A stretch of 64,000 nt of DNA from the NCBI RefSeq assembly GCF_024582835.1, contig NZ_CP102096.1, forward strand, positions 806,001 through 870,000. The letters are read 5' to 3'. A program made the translations under genes and the position numbers. Positions within the stretch are counted from its first letter, which is position 1; every line of letters begins with the position of its first letter. Shown piece by piece: positions 8,906 to 18,555 of the stretch. This DNA is from Vibrio japonicus. GTDB taxonomy: Bacteria; Pseudomonadota; Gammaproteobacteria; Enterobacterales; Vibrionaceae. The notes beneath the pieces are model-generated. The model saw nothing but the letters and a program-made list of their open reading frames with translations, was not told the DNA's origin and did no database searches.

Positions 8906-11466
8906 TACTCTTTCTCCTCAGTTTTGTTTTGTTGTTCTTTTTGTGCTTTGCGTGCTTTAGCACGAGCAATGGCAGCAGCGACAGCGGCTTTTTTCGGATC
9001 GTCAGATTCAGCTTCAGGTTGAGGTTCTTTAGTTTCTTCAGAAGATGGTTTCACGTCCTCTTGCTGAGCTTTGCGCGCTTTAGCACGAGCAATGGCAGCA
9101 GCGACTGCGGCTTTTTTCGGCTCGTCAGATTCCGTTTCAGGCTGAGACGCTTTGGTTTCTTCAGAAGATGGTTTTGCGTCCTCTTGTTGAGCCTTGCGCG
9201 CTTTAGCACGAGCGATGGCAGCAGCGACAGCGGCTTTTTTCGGATCGTCAGATTCTGTTTCAGGCTGAGACGCTTTGGTTTCTTCAGAAGATGCTTTTGC
9301 GTCCTCTTGCTGAACTTTGCGTGCTTTTGCGCGAGCAATGGCGGCAGCGACTGCGGCTTTTTTCGGATCGTCAGATTCTGTTTCAGGCTGAGACGCTTTG
9401 GTTTCTTCAGAAGATAGTTTCGCGTCCTCTTGCTGAGCCTTGCGCGCTTTAGCACGAGCAATGGCGGCAGCGACTGCGGCTTTTTTCGGATCGTCAGATT
9501 CCGTTTCAGGCTGAGACGCTTTGGTTTCTTCAGAAGATGCTTTTGCGTCCTCTTGCTGAGCTTTGCGCGCTTTAGCACGAGCAATAGCAGCAGCAACCGC
9601 CGTTTTCTTCGAATCGGCATTTTCGGATTCCGAGCTCTTTTCGCTGCTTGGAGCGTCCTCGGTTTGTTGTGCGGCTTTTCGTGCTTTTGCTCTTGCAATG
9701 GCTGCCGCTACCGCATCTTTCTTGTCTAAGGTTTCAGAATCTTGTGATTCTAATGACTTCTGGGCTTTGCGTTCTCTCGCTTCACGTTTACGTTCTTCAC
9801 GAAGTTTCGCCATCTCAGAATTATCAGGCTCTGCTTGTCCAGATTGCATCGCAGCGGCTTGTTTTGCCTTCGCTTTTGCTATTGCAGCGGCTACCGCAGG
9901 TTTCACACTCGGTTCTTTATCTTCTGTTTGTGCTGACTTCTGAGCCTTAACACGCGCAATCGCAGCTGCAATTGCATCATCACCACCTGATTTTTTCATT
10001 TCTTTACGACGGGTATCAGCGGCTTTCTTAAAGCGATTCTCACGCTCTGCTTTATCACGCTCCATACGTGCGTTTTTCTCTTCAAAACGCAGTTTGGCGC
10101 GTTCAGCAGCTTCGGCTTCTTCTTCGCGTGTTCGAATTTCGGCTTTGGCCTGTCGATAGTAGTGGACAAGTGGTATTTCACTCGGGCACACAAAGGCACA
10201 AGCACCACACTCGATACAGTCCTTAAGGTTTAATTCTTCACATTTCTCGTATTCTGCCGCTTTTGCATGCCACTGTAATTGTTGCGGAAGCAATGACGCT
10301 GGACATACCTCTGCGCACTGGCCACAACGAATACACGCCATTTCGAATTGATTAGGAGAAATCTCTTTACGAGTAGGTGCCAGTATACAGTTCGCGGTTT
10401 TTGTAACAGGGACATTCGCATGAGGTAGGGTGAACCCCATCATCGGCCCGCCCATGATTAAGCGAGGCAGTTTCTTATCTGGTGTGTAGCCAAACTCTTC
10501 GAGCAGAGCCTGAACCGGAGTGCCGATGAGTGTCCAAACGTTTCTTGGCTGTTTAAACGTATCGCCAGTCAGTGTCACGATGCGTTCTACTAACGGCTCA
10601 CCATCACAAACTGCACGTTTTATCGCTTGTAATGAACCAACGTTTTGCACCAACAACCCAATGTCTGCCGGAATCCCATTGGCGGGAACTTCTTTGTTGG
10701 TCAGGATCTTGATTAGCTGTTTTTCGCCTCCAGACGGGTATTTCGTCGGGATAACGCGAATCACTATGTCTTTGTTCGCTGCTGCTTTTTGTAACGCTTC
10801 AACCGCTTTGGGTTTATTGTCTTCAATACCAATAATGGTCAACTTAGGCTTAAGAATGTGTTCCACAATCTCAATGCCTTTGATGACATCATCTGCATAC
10901 GTCTGCATTAGCATGTCGTCAGCCGTAATATAAGGCTCACACTCTGCGGCATTAATGACGAGAATTTCAGTTCGAGCCAGTCCAGACTGAATTTTTTTGG
11001 CTGTTGGGAAACCTGCGCCACCCATACCAGACACACCCGCTTGGCGAATGATCTCAATCAGCTCATCTGGAGTGCGTTCGGTGAAATCCTCAATTGGCTG
11101 GCGTTCTATCCAGCGATCTTCACCGTCAGGCTCAATGATAATACACATTTCAGACAGGCCAGACGGATGAGCAGTGGTTCTAAGCTCAATGGCGGTAATG
11201 ACCCCGGAGGTCGGCGCGTGCACAGGCAGCATAAAGCTTGTGTCGTATTTGCTAAGCGGCTGACCTTTTAAAACCTTATCACCGACATTGACGATGACCG
11301 AGCCTGGCTTACCAATATGCTGTTTGATCGGTAAGATAATTTCCGCAGGGATGCTGGCGCGAGCAATGTCAGTCTTGATGGATTGTTTTTTATTTTCTGG
11401 CGGATGAACGCCTCCAGGAAAATCCCAGAGTGTGCCAGATTTTATTTGTTCGATTAATGACAACAT
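8905..11466 (-). CDS. rsxC: Electron transport complex subunit RsxC (RnfC), with a long repetitive C-terminal tail
   Basis: Soluble NADH- and FMN-binding subunit of the Rnf complex. The conserved core (residues 1 to about 440) holds the flavin and nucleotide region [15 protein letters not shown] and two 4Fe-4S motifs, [12 protein letters not shown] (378-389) and [12 protein letters not shown] (417-428). From about residue 440 to 853 the protein is a low-complexity Ala/Lys/Arg/Glu-rich extension. It contains nine copies of an [17 protein letters not shown] helix; the last six recur at an exact 41-residue spacing (123 bases). Enterobacterial RnfC also has an Ala-rich tail, but this one is long and very regular. 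The repeat helices look amphipathic and basic, separated by acidic Ser/Glu linkers. Confidence 0.95.
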   Translation of the reverse strand: MLSLIEQIKSGTLWDFPGGVHPPENKKQSIKTDIARASIPAEIILPIKQHIGKPGSVIVNVGDKVLKGQPLSKYDTSFMLPVHAPTSGVITAIELRTTAHPSGLSEMCIIIEPDGEDRWIERQPIEDFTERTPDELIEIIRQAGVSGMGGAGFPTAKKIQSGLARTEILVINAAECEPYITADDMLMQTYADDVIKGIEIVEHILKPKLTIIGIEDNKPKAVEALQKAAANKDIVIRVIPTKYPSGGEKQLIKILTNKEVPANGIPADIGLLVQNVGSLQAIKRAVCDGEPLVERIVTLTGDTFKQPRNVWTLIGTPVQALLEEFGYTPDKKLPRLIMGGPMMGFTLPHANVPVTKTANCILAPTRKEISPNQFEMACIRCGQCAEVCPASLLPQQLQWHAKAAEYEKCEELNLKDCIECGACAFVCPSEIPLVHYYRQAKAEIRTREEEAEAAERAKLRFEEKNARMERDKAERENRFKKAADTRRKEMKKSGGDDAIAAAIARVKAQKSAQTEDKEPSVKPAVAAAIAKAKAKQAAAMQSGQAEPDNSEMAKLREERKREARERKAQKSLESQDSETLDKKDAVAAAIARAKARKAAQQTEDAPSSEKSSESENADSKKTAVAAAIARAKARKAQQEDAKASSEETKASQPETESDDPKKAAVAAAIARAKARKAQQEDAKLSSEETKASQPETESDDPKKAAVAAAIARAKARKVQQEDAKASSEETKASQPETESDDPKKAAVAAAIARAKARKAQQEDAKPSSEETKASQPETESDEPKKAAVAAAIARAKARKAQQEDVKPSSEETKEPQPEAESDDPKKAAVAAAIARAKARKAQKEQQNKTEEKE
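8938..9612 (-). repeat. 123-bp tandem repeat array inside rsxC
   Basis: The block containing TTTAGCACGAGCAATGGC recurs with the same landmark base at 8961, 9084, 9207, 9330, 9453 and 9576, a constant 123-base period. Units differ by a few substitutions and encode a 41-residue unit, helix [18 protein letters not shown] then an acidic [19 protein letters not shown] linker. Array length keeps the reading frame, so copy-number change would alter only tail length. Confidence 0.95.
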
Positions 11467-11474
11467 ACCAGTCC

Positions 11475-12056
11475 TTAACTCACGCTATTCTGTTTGTTCG
11501 CAGAATCGGTAACATCAACAACAGGAATGGCGTCCAATTGCCACTTCCAGCTCGCTGTAGTGGTTTCCACAGGAATCATTTCAATACAATCAGTTGGACA
11601 CGGCGCGACACATAAATCACATCCTGTGCATTCATCCTTAATGACGGTGTGTAACGCTTTTGTTCCACCGACAATGGCATCGACAGGGCATGCCTGGATA
11701 CATTTGGTGCATCCGATACACATGTCCTCATGGATAAACGCGACTTTTTTAACGTCGTCGAGTTCATGAGCAGATTCTGTCGCTTCAACACCCATTAGAT
11801 CGGCAAGTTTTTCAATCGTCGCTTGACCGCCTGGAGGGCATTTATTTATCGCATCACCATTAGCGATAGCTTCTGCATAGGGGCGACATCCAGGGTAACC
11901 GCACTGGCCACACTGTGTTTGAGGAAGAATGTGATCAATCTGATCGACAATAGGGTCTGCCTCTACTTTGAAACGAATCGAAGCAAAACCTAAGATCGCA
12001 CCAAATATGGCGGCTAGGGTCGCGATAGCAATGACAGCAATTAAGATCGTACTCAT
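11475..12056 (-). CDS. rsxB: Electron transport complex subunit RsxB (RnfB)
   Basis: Ferredoxin-like subunit that delivers electrons between RnfC and the membrane core. The 193-residue protein has an N-terminal membrane anchor (residues 3-25), a 4Fe-4S domain with [17 protein letters not shown] plus a downstream NKCPPGG cysteine, and two ferredoxin motifs, [16 protein letters not shown] and [16 protein letters not shown]. Its ATG overlaps the rsxA stop by one base and rsxC follows 8 bases downstream. Confidence 0.96.
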   Translation of the reverse strand: MSTILIAVIAIATLAAIFGAILGFASIRFKVEADPIVDQIDHILPQTQCGQCGYPGCRPYAEAIANGDAINKCPPGGQATIEKLADLMGVEATESAHELDDVKKVAFIHEDMCIGCTKCIQACPVDAIVGGTKALHTVIKDECTGCDLCVAPCPTDCIEMIPVETTTASWKWQLDAIPVVDVTDSANKQNSVS

Positions 12057-12637
12057 TACAATTTCACCAAACCTGTAAAGCCCATGAATGCCAGCGACAT
12101 AAGACCTGCTGTTATCATTGCAATGGAAGCGCCTTTGAATGGTGCAGGGACGTCAGCGGCAGCAATTCGCTCTCGCATTGATGCAAATAAGATCAACACG
12201 AGGGAGAAACCCACCGCAGCGCCAAACCCGTAGATGATGGATTCGATGAAATTGTGGTTTTCATTGATGTTGAGCAGAGCAACACCGAGCACAGCACAGT
12301 TGGTCGTAATGAGTGGAAGGAAAATTCCTAAGAGGCGGTACAAGGTTGGACTTGTTTTATGGACAACCATCTCAGTGAATTGCACTACAACGGCGATCAC
12401 GAGAATAAAACTCATGGTGCGCAAATATTGCAGGCCAAGAGGCGCTAAGATATAGCTTTCCACAAGGTACGAGCACACTGACGCTAAGGTCAGCACAAAT
12501 GTGGTTGCTAACCCCATACCAATAGCAGTTTCCAATTTCTTGGATACTCCCATAAATGGACATAAGCCCAAGAACTTCACCAGTACAAAGTTGTTAACAA
12601 GGACTGTGCCCACTAACAACAAAAGATATTCGGTCAT
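12056..12637 (-). CDS. rsxA: Electron transport complex subunit RsxA (RnfA)
   Basis: Membrane subunit of the Rnf complex, 193 residues, six transmembrane helices. It pairs with RsxE and carries the equivalent cysteine motifs [14 protein letters not shown] and [13 protein letters not shown], ligands of the 2Fe-2S cluster in the membrane plane. It is the first gene of the minus-strand operon rsxABCDGE-nth-gloA, about 200 bases downstream of the tRNA-Asn gene. No clear promoter could be assigned in the short A/T-rich stretch before it. Confidence 0.96.
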   Translation of the reverse strand: MTEYLLLLVGTVLVNNFVLVKFLGLCPFMGVSKKLETAIGMGLATTFVLTLASVCSYLVESYILAPLGLQYLRTMSFILVIAVVVQFTEMVVHKTSPTLYRLLGIFLPLITTNCAVLGVALLNINENHNFIESIIYGFGAAVGFSLVLILFASMRERIAAADVPAPFKGASIAMITAGLMSLAFMGFTGLVKL

Positions 12638-12796
12638 AGTTATATATTTGAAGAAACTCCGATCCCGCCATTATCCTGCTTTGCTAAGTCAATAACAACC
12701 AAGGAAAGCTAAGGTTTTATATTAATGAATAAAAATTATACAAGATGATTGATGGACTAGGAGAAGAGAAGGTGCAATTAAATCGGATTTAAAACG

Positions 12797-12829
12797 AAAA
12801 AAGCCCAATCTTTCGATTGAGCTTTTTTC
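12797..12829 (-). terminator. Terminator after tRNA-Asn
   Basis: On the minus strand GCTCAATC-gaaa-GATTGGGC is followed by TTTTTTC, directly downstream of the tRNA 3' end. Confidence 0.85.
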
Positions 12830-12835
12830 TGAATT

Positions 12836-12911
12836 TGGCTCCCCCTGCGGGACTCGAACCTGCGACATACGGATTAACAGTCCGCCGTTCTACCAACTGA
12901 ACTAAGGGGGA
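12836..12911 (-). tRNA. tRNA-Asn (GTT)
   Basis: A 76-base cloverleaf with acceptor TCCCCCT paired to AGGGGGA, discriminator G and an encoded CCA. The anticodon loop CTGTTAA reads GTT, and the T loop is GGTTCGAGTCC. It is almost identical to E. coli tRNA-Asn in the D and anticodon arms. Confidence 0.97.
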
Positions 12912-12930
12912 ATTGTTTTAAGCGGGGCGA

Positions 12931-12959
12931 ATATTAGCTTTGGTCTAATATGGTGTCAA
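12931..12959 (-). promoter_or_regulatory. Promoter of tRNA-Asn
   Basis: The minus strand reads TTGACA, 17 bases, TAATAT, then a GC-rich discriminator (TTCGCCCCGC). This is a near-ideal sigma-70 promoter with the discriminator typical of stringently controlled stable RNA genes. Confidence 0.85.
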
Positions 12960-13045
12960 TACTTTAAGTGACCTAACTTTGAAAATTTTGTGTCAAAAAA
13001 AGCTTTACTTTTTTGTACCCCTTGCCGGGCAAAGGCTCTATTTAC

Positions 13046-13068
13046 TTATCCACTAAAATTGTGGATAA
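13046..13068. promoter_or_regulatory. Inverted pair of DnaA boxes upstream of uvrB
   Basis: TTATCCACT at 13046-13054 (plus) faces TTATCCACA at 13060-13068 (minus), the latter a perfect DnaA box. The whole forms the palindrome CTTATCCAC-taaaatt-GTGGATAAG. DnaA binding upstream of uvrB has been described in E. coli. The rest of the 545-base gap between tRNA-Asn and uvrB is A/T-rich and holds only the tRNA promoter and a LexA-like site. Confidence 0.6.
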
Positions 13069-13399
13069 GTGTGTTAATTAAAGTTGAGCAACTACTATTT
13101 GGTCTATTTGTCGAGCTTTGACTCTAATTGTTAGTAATGGAAAACTTGTTATAAGTGGTTGTATGTATGAAGTAAAGTTTGAAATTTTGAGTTATACAGA
13201 GCAGTATTTTTTAAAACGCTTTGTTAAAAAATAAGCATCGCTCACGAAGGAATGTGCATAAGCTGTGATTTAAATGGAGATGATTTTAGAGGTGGATCTC
13301 TAGCAGGGCGCTGATAATAACAGGATTAAATTGGATGATCTAGCAGCAGCGCAGCTATTTTTCTAAAACAGGCCGATATTTTGCCTGTCACTATTGTGC

Positions 13400-13415
13400 A
13401 TGTATATTTATACAG
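13400..13415. promoter_or_regulatory. LexA-like SOS box upstream of uvrB
   Basis: ATGTATATTTATACAG differs from the SOS consensus CTG-N10-CAG at one core base and keeps the alternating TA spacer. It lies 43 bases before the uvrB start. uvrB is an SOS gene in many gammaproteobacteria, which raises the prior. Confidence 0.6.
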
Positions 13416-13457
13416 CCACAATAAGCGATGTTGAGTGCGACTAATTTAGAGGTTTTC

Positions 13458-15488
13458 ATGAACAAAGAGTTTGATTTGGTATCGGATTATCAACCGTCAG
13501 GCGATCAGCCAACTGCGATTCAACAGCTCCTGGAAGGGTTAGATTCTGGGTTGGCTCACCAAACTCTACTCGGGGTGACGGGATCAGGCAAAACGTTCAC
13601 TTTAGCCAATGTTATCGCCCAGGCGAAACGCCCGACTATCTTACTGGCACCGAATAAAACTCTGGCCGCTCAACTCTATGGGGAAATGAAATCATTTTTC
13701 CCTAACAATGCCGTCGAATACTTTGTCTCTTACTACGATTACTATCAACCAGAAGCGTATGTTCCAACAACGGATACGTTTATTGAGAAAGATGCTTCTG
13801 TCAATGCGCATATTGAGCAGATGCGTCTGTCCGCAACCAAAGCCTTATTAGAGCGTAAAGACGCCATCATCGTTGCATCGGTTTCGGCTATTTATGGTCT
13901 TGGGGATCCTCAAGCGTATCTACAAATGATGCTGCATATTCGTCGCGGAGATGTAATGGATCAGCGGGATATACTTCGCCGCTTAGCTGAATTGCAATAC
14001 AGCCGGAACGATGTCGCTTTTGAACGGGGTCAGTTCCGTGTGCGTGGTGAGGTCATTGATATCTTTCCTGCGGAGTCGGATCAAGACGCGGTTCGCATCG
14101 AAATGTTTGATGATGAAATTGACTGTATTAGTGTCTTTGATCCTCTCACTGGTGTGGTTAAGCAGAGAGACCTTCCGCGTTACACCATCTATCCGAAAAC
14201 TCACTATGTCACGCCAAGAGACCGTATTCTAGAAGCCATCGAAAACATTAAAGTTGAACTTGATGGTCGCAAAAAGTATTTGCTTGAAAATAACAAGTTG
14301 TTGGAAGAGCAAAGGATCAGTCAAAGAACGCAGTTCGACATAGAAATGATGACCGAACTCGGATTTTGCTCCGGTATTGAGAATTACTCGAGATACTTAA
14401 GTGGTCGTAGCGAAGGTGAGCCGCCTCCGACGCTATTTGATTACTTACCTCATGATGGCCTTCTCGTCATTGATGAGTCACACGTAACCGTGCCGCAGAT
14501 TGGCGCTATGTATAAAGGTGACCGTTCCCGAAAAGAAACGCTGGTGGAGTTTGGCTTTCGATTGCCGTCTGCATTGGATAACCGACCACTTAAGTTTGAG
14601 GAATTTGAGTCATTAGCACCCCAAACTATTTTCGTATCAGCAACGCCCGGTAACTATGAATTAGAAAAGTCAGACAGCGAGATCGCGGATCAGGTGGTTC
14701 GTCCAACAGGATTGTTGGATCCAGAGTTAGAAGTTCGCCCAGTCAGCACTCAGGTTGATGATCTTCTTTCAGAGATTCGTATCCGAGCGGCAAAAGATGA
14801 ACGTGTACTTGTGACAACACTGACGAAACGCATGGCGGAAGATTTGACAGAATACCTAACTGAACATGATGTCAAAGTGCGTTATCTCCACTCTGATATT
14901 GATACGGTTGAACGAGTCGAAATCATACGCGACCTGCGTTTAGGTGAGTTTGATGTGCTTGTCGGTATTAACTTGCTGCGAGAAGGTTTGGACATGCCAG
15001 AGGTTTCTTTGGTCGCGATTCTTGATGCAGATAAAGAAGGTTTCCTACGATCGGAACGCTCACTTATCCAGACCATTGGCCGAGCTGCACGTAATGTAAG
15101 TGGTAAAGCCATTTTGTACGCAGACTCAATCACTAAATCGATGAAAAAAGCGATGGATGAAACCAATCGTCGTCGTGAAAAACAGCGAGCCTACAATGAG
15201 AAAATGGGTATAGAGCCACAAGCGTTAAAACGTAATATCAAAGATATTATGGAACTTGGTGATATCACTAAGGGCAAGAAACAACGTGCGAACAAACCGG
15301 TTCCGCTTTCTAAGGTGGCAGAAAGTTCACAAAGTTACTCAGTGATGACACCACAGCAGCTAGACAAAGAGATCAGCAAACTGGAAGCGCAGATGTATCA
15401 GCATGCTCAAGACCTTGAATTTGAATTGGCGGCAGAGAAACGAGATCAAATAGAGAAGATGCGCCAGCAGTTTATTGCAAATAGCTGA
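13458..15488 (+). CDS. uvrB: Excinuclease ABC subunit B
   Basis: Damage-verifying helicase-like subunit of nucleotide excision repair; it receives DNA from UvrA and recruits UvrC. The 676-residue protein has Walker [11 protein letters not shown] near residue 40, the beta-hairpin region with [12 protein letters not shown], the DEAD-like DESHV motif, helicase motif VI with QTIGRAARN, and a C-terminal UVR domain that binds UvrC. I chose the ATG at 13458 ([18 protein letters not shown]) because it aligns with E. coli UvrB and has GAGG 5 bases upstream; the in-frame ATG at 13428 has no ribosome site. Confidence 0.97.
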   Translation: MNKEFDLVSDYQPSGDQPTAIQQLLEGLDSGLAHQTLLGVTGSGKTFTLANVIAQAKRPTILLAPNKTLAAQLYGEMKSFFPNNAVEYFVSYYDYYQPEAYVPTTDTFIEKDASVNAHIEQMRLSATKALLERKDAIIVASVSAIYGLGDPQAYLQMMLHIRRGDVMDQRDILRRLAELQYSRNDVAFERGQFRVRGEVIDIFPAESDQDAVRIEMFDDEIDCISVFDPLTGVVKQRDLPRYTIYPKTHYVTPRDRILEAIENIKVELDGRKKYLLENNKLLEEQRISQRTQFDIEMMTELGFCSGIENYSRYLSGRSEGEPPPTLFDYLPHDGLLVIDESHVTVPQIGAMYKGDRSRKETLVEFGFRLPSALDNRPLKFEEFESLAPQTIFVSATPGNYELEKSDSEIADQVVRPTGLLDPELEVRPVSTQVDDLLSEIRIRAAKDERVLVTTLTKRMAEDLTEYLTEHDVKVRYLHSDIDTVERVEIIRDLRLGEFDVLVGINLLREGLDMPEVSLVAILDADKEGFLRSERSLIQTIGRAARNVSGKAILYADSITKSMKKAMDETNRRREKQRAYNEKMGIEPQALKRNIKDIMELGDITKGKKQRANKPVPLSKVAESSQSYSVMTPQQLDKEISKLEAQMYQHAQDLEFELAAEKRDQIEKMRQQFIANS

Positions 15489-15503
15489 GGCTAAGTGGCG
15501 GGC

Positions 15504-15597
15504 AAAAAAATAGCCAACAGAACACGTCTATTGGCTTCGTATTGTGAATACTTAGTTCACTAACAACGTCAGTTGGCTAGGTGACCCATAAGGGTCG
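15504..15597 (-). ncRNA. qrr1: Quorum-regulatory small RNA Qrr1
   Basis: Hfq-dependent small RNA that pairs with the luxR-family master regulator mRNA, luxO and other targets at low cell density. The minus strand contains the invariant Qrr core CACCTAGCCAACTGACGTTG (continuing TTAGTGAA). The 5' hairpin is GACCC-ttat-GGGTC, the second hairpin GTGAA-ctaagta-TTCAC, and the terminator AGCCAATAGA...TCTGTTGGCT is followed by seven T. The start was set 12 bases after the -12 element. It is divergent from luxO and convergent with uvrB, the standard Vibrio location of qrr1. Confidence 0.95.
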
Positions 15598-15607
15598 ACT
15601 AAAGTAA

Positions 15608-15624
15608 TGCAGATAGCGTGCCAA
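15608..15624 (-). promoter_or_regulatory. Sigma-54 promoter of qrr1
   Basis: The minus strand reads TTGGCACGCTATCTGCA, a -24/-12 element with GG and GC separated by exactly 10 bases, as RpoN requires. It is placed 11 bases before the Qrr1 5' end. Confidence 0.92.
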
Positions 15625-15685
15625 CAGTAATTTAACCATATATGGCGTAATACCAGGCAGATATGCTCAAAACTGGTCTTTTTAT

Positions 15686-15698
15686 TTGCAAAATGCAA
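15686..15698. promoter_or_regulatory. LuxO binding site 1
   Basis: TTGCAAAATGCAA is a perfect TTGCA-N3-TGCAA palindrome, the LuxO enhancer motif, about 90-100 bases upstream of the Qrr1 start and 50 bases upstream of luxO. It could serve both qrr1 activation and luxO autoregulation. Confidence 0.88.
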
Positions 15699-15724
15699 AG
15701 CCTAATGCAATTATTTACTACAAA

Positions 15725-15735
15725 TTGCAATGCAA
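15725..15735. promoter_or_regulatory. Possible second LuxO site
   Basis: TTGCAATGCAA repeats both LuxO half-sites but with a 1-base rather than 3-base spacer, and sits 15 bases before luxO. An isolated TGCAA half-site also lies at 15706. It may support autoregulation of luxO. Confidence 0.45.
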
Positions 15736-15749
15736 TCTATGGCTAGGAT

Positions 15750-17144
15750 ATGCAAAATAATATAATTAATCCCAAAGCAAAATATCTACTTATGGTAGAA
15801 GATACGGTATCTGTTGCAGCACTGTATCGCTCATACCTCACACCGTTACATATCGATATAAACATAGTCGGTACCGGACGTGAGGCGATCGAAAGCTTAA
15901 ATTTTCGTACACCGGATCTCATCTTATTGGATTTACGTCTCCCCGATATGACAGGGATGGATGTACTTTCCGCTGTAAAGCAGAAAAATCCAGACGTGCC
16001 TGTTGTTTTTATGACGGCACATGGCTCAATTGATACGGCTGTTGAAGCGATGCGTCTTGGCGCACAGGACTTTCTGATCAAGCCGTGTGAAGCGGATCGC
16101 CTTCGTGTCACCGTCAACAATGCACTTCGCAAAGCAAACAAGCTTAAAAACGAATCAGGCACTGAAGATAATCAAGGCTATCAGGGCTTTATCGGCAGTA
16201 GTCAGATGATGCAGGCGGTATACAGAACGATTGACTCTGCGGCATCAAGTAAAGCGAGTATCTTCATTACGGGTGAAAGTGGCACAGGTAAAGAAGTGTG
16301 TGCAGAAGCCATTCATGCCGCAAGCAACCGTGGCGACAAGCCGTTTATTGCGATTAACTGTGCCGCGATTCCTAAAGACCTGATTGAAAGTGAGCTGTTT
16401 GGCCATGTGAAGGGCGCGTTTACGGGAGCCGCGACGGATAGGCAAGGGGCGGCAGAGCTTGCCGATGGCGGGACGTTGTTTCTCGATGAACTTTGCGAGA
16501 TGGACCTAGATTTGCAAACTAAACTGTTGCGATTTATTCAAACAGGTACGTTTCAAAAGGTCGGTTCTTCAAAAATGAAAAGTGTTGACGTGAGGTTTGT
16601 TTGCGCGACCAACCGCGATCCGTGGAAAGAAGTGCAAGAGGGGAGATTTAGGGAAGATTTATATTATCGCCTTTATGTTATCCCCTTACATTTGCCACCT
16701 TTACGTGAGCGTGGTGATGATATTATCGAAATCGCATACTCACTTTTGGGCTTTATGTCGAAAGAAGAGGGAAAAGACTTTGTTCGTTTGTCCCCAGAAG
16801 TGGTAGAACGTTTTGCTAATTATGAGTGGCCAGGTAACGTGCGACAACTACAAAATGTGCTTCGAAATGTGGTTGTCCTCAATAATGGTAAAGAGATTAC
16901 GTTAAGCATGTTACCACCGCCTTTAAATCGCCCGGTCGAGAGCCAGATTAGAGTGACATTGGTGGATAAACAAGAGCCCTCTGTCCAAGATATTTTCCCG
17001 CTCTGGTTGACCGAAAAGAAAGCGATAGAGCAGGCGATAAAAGCATGTGATGGTAATATCCCTAAAGCCGCTGGATATTTAGATGTAAGCCCATCAACTA
17101 TCTATAGAAAGTTACAAGCGTGGAATGCTAAGGAAACCCAATAA
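15750..17144 (+). CDS. luxO: Quorum-sensing sigma-54-dependent response regulator LuxO
   Basis: At low cell density phosphorylated LuxO with sigma-54 activates qrr genes. The 464-residue protein has a receiver domain (about 13-125) with the phosphoacceptor Asp61 in [10 protein letters not shown], and an AAA+ domain with Walker A GESGTGKE, the sigma-54 contact loop GAFTGA and Walker [14 protein letters not shown] Fis-type helix-turn-helix ends it ([20 protein letters not shown]). An alternative start at 15792 ([12 protein letters not shown]) would make the acceptor Asp47, the number used in older V. harveyi work; neither start has a strong ribosome site. luxU follows after 3 bases. Confidence 0.97.
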   Translation: MQNNIINPKAKYLLMVEDTVSVAALYRSYLTPLHIDINIVGTGREAIESLNFRTPDLILLDLRLPDMTGMDVLSAVKQKNPDVPVVFMTAHGSIDTAVEAMRLGAQDFLIKPCEADRLRVTVNNALRKANKLKNESGTEDNQGYQGFIGSSQMMQAVYRTIDSAASSKASIFITGESGTGKEVCAEAIHAASNRGDKPFIAINCAAIPKDLIESELFGHVKGAFTGAATDRQGAAELADGGTLFLDELCEMDLDLQTKLLRFIQTGTFQKVGSSKMKSVDVRFVCATNRDPWKEVQEGRFREDLYYRLYVIPLHLPPLRERGDDIIEIAYSLLGFMSKEEGKDFVRLSPEVVERFANYEWPGNVRQLQNVLRNVVVLNNGKEITLSMLPPPLNRPVESQIRVTLVDKQEPSVQDIFPLWLTEKKAIEQAIKACDGNIPKAAGYLDVSPSTIYRKLQAWNAKETQ

Positions 17145-17147
17145 CTC

Positions 17148-17486
17148 ATGGATCTTCTAAACCAAAGTAAAATTGACCGCTTAGCTGGTGAGATCGGCGA
17201 AGAAAACGTTCCCTTGTTGTTAGATATTTTCTTGGGAGAACTGGCTCAATATATCGAAAAATTGAGTGACGAAGAGTTGCCGAATATGAACTCATACTTG
17301 GCCGAAATATGCCATGCGCTAAAAAGTAGTGCGGCTAGCTTTGGTGCAGAAGCTTTATGTGCGTTTGCAATTGAAGTTGATGCGATTGCGAAAGTCGGAG
17401 ATATAACGGACTTGGAATCGACTCGGCAAAAAATGATAGCGTTACTGAAAGAAACGCAGCAACGCTATCGGATGTTAATCCAGTAG
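17148..17486 (+). CDS. luxU: Quorum-sensing phosphorelay protein LuxU
   Basis: Histidine phosphotransfer protein that relays phosphate from the autoinducer sensor kinases (LuxQ, LuxN/CqsS type) to LuxO. The 112-residue protein is a single Hpt four-helix bundle. The phosphorylated histidine is His56 in ICHALKSSAASFGA, equivalent to His58 of V. harveyi LuxU. It starts 3 bases after luxO without a separate ribosome site, so it is probably translationally coupled. Its last 12 bases overlap the end of the convergent yvcK-like gene. Confidence 0.96.
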   Translation: MDLLNQSKIDRLAGEIGEENVPLLLDIFLGELAQYIEKLSDEELPNMNSYLAEICHALKSSAASFGAEALCAFAIEVDAIAKVGDITDLESTRQKMIALLKETQQRYRMLIQ

Positions 17487-18362
17487 TAGCGATTCGATGG
17501 CATGTTGTAGCTTTGTTCTGTCATGTCGCCAGTCACGGTTCGGAGAAGCCAGTGGAGTGGTGACGCAGTTCCACATATCGAGTTCTGGGTGAGGTTCATT
17601 GCCCAGAACGACATCGACTCTCCGTCCTCGACAAGCACGTTCACACCACTCTAACTTCTCTAATAGGCTCATTTTCCCAGCTGGCCCATATTCTGGCGAC
17701 AAGTTTTCTACAAAGATTAGGTGAGCTTTGCGGTTGTTGGCTATCGCGCGTCCGATTTCCGGAAGCAATAGTGGTGGCATGATGCTCGTTAAGAAGCTAC
17801 CAGGGCCTAAAATAATGGCATCCGCTTGCTCAATGGCGACGACCCCTTCACGAGTTGCGGGTACTTCTGGCTCTAAATCTAAACGCACCAGTTTATCTGG
17901 CATCTCGTCTACGCTGGTCTCACCTGTTACCCACTTGCCATTTGGAGCGAGCGCTCTTAAATCTGATGGGTGTTCAGACATAGGAATAATGTTTACATCC
18001 ACCTTCAGCATGTTTCGAATTAGGTTTGTGGCGTCAAGAGGACGAACAGACAGGTTGTCCAATGCAGTGAGCATTAGATTACCCAGATTGTGACCATCCA
18101 ACTCTCCAGAACCCTTAAAGCGATATTCGAACATCATAGAACTGATAGATGGTTCAGTGATTAACTGATTGATACAGTTGCGAGTATCACCCCAAGCGAT
18201 ACCACCTTGGCAATTGCGAATACGCCCCGTAGAGCCACCATTATCTGTGGTCGCAACAATGCCGGTTGCATTTCCACCAAAGTCTTTGAGGGCCGAAAGC
18301 ATGCGCCCTAGACCGTGGCCACCACCAATGGCCACCACTTTTTTGGATGAGTACAGAGTCAT
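17475..18362 (-). CDS. yvcK: YvcK/YbhK family protein (gluconeogenesis factor, CofD-like fold)
   Basis: A 295-residue cytoplasmic protein of the YvcK family, which binds UDP-sugars and affects carbon flux and cell-wall growth in Bacillus; its function in vibrios is not established. The N-terminal AIGGGHGLGRMLSALKDF is the dinucleotide or UDP-sugar binding loop, TTDNGGSTGRIR and GDTRNCI are family signatures, and LGPGSFLTSIMPPLL lies in the middle. Length matches E. coli YbhK. It converges on luxU with a 12-base overlap and is divergent from moaA. Confidence 0.88.
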   Translation of the reverse strand: MTLYSSKKVVAIGGGHGLGRMLSALKDFGGNATGIVATTDNGGSTGRIRNCQGGIAWGDTRNCINQLITEPSISSMMFEYRFKGSGELDGHNLGNLMLTALDNLSVRPLDATNLIRNMLKVDVNIIPMSEHPSDLRALAPNGKWVTGETSVDEMPDKLVRLDLEPEVPATREGVVAIEQADAIILGPGSFLTSIMPPLLLPEIGRAIANNRKAHLIFVENLSPEYGPAGKMSLLEKLEWCERACRGRRVDVVLGNEPHPELDMWNCVTTPLASPNRDWRHDRTKLQHAIESLLLD

Positions 18363-18555
18363 TAATGTCTTCTTATTTTTTCAAAACTAGCCACAATTTA
18401 TCGTATTGCGTTTATATGAGGTACCTAATAGAAGGTATTTTGGGCTTTACCCACCTTTTTTTTGACGTGGAGGGTAGAAGCACGCACAATTATTAAGTAT
18501 TTTATGTAACAGCTGTCGTTTTTGGAAGCCTCTTGCTCAAAGACGATTGCCATAA

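Noticed and set aside
8938..9612. Possible CRISPR array or satellite
   Set aside because: The period is 123 bases with continuous coding sequence and no unique spacers between short direct repeats; the repeats translate into a protein tail.
8929..9729. Several long frames on both strands within the rsxC repeat region (for example 8929-9417 plus, 9051-9698 minus, 9563-9943 plus)
   Set aside because: They arise from the periodic, Ala/Lys-rich codon pattern of the 123-bp repeats read out of frame. The rsxC frame has the conserved protein and intact operon spacing; the others show no ribosome site or family likeness.
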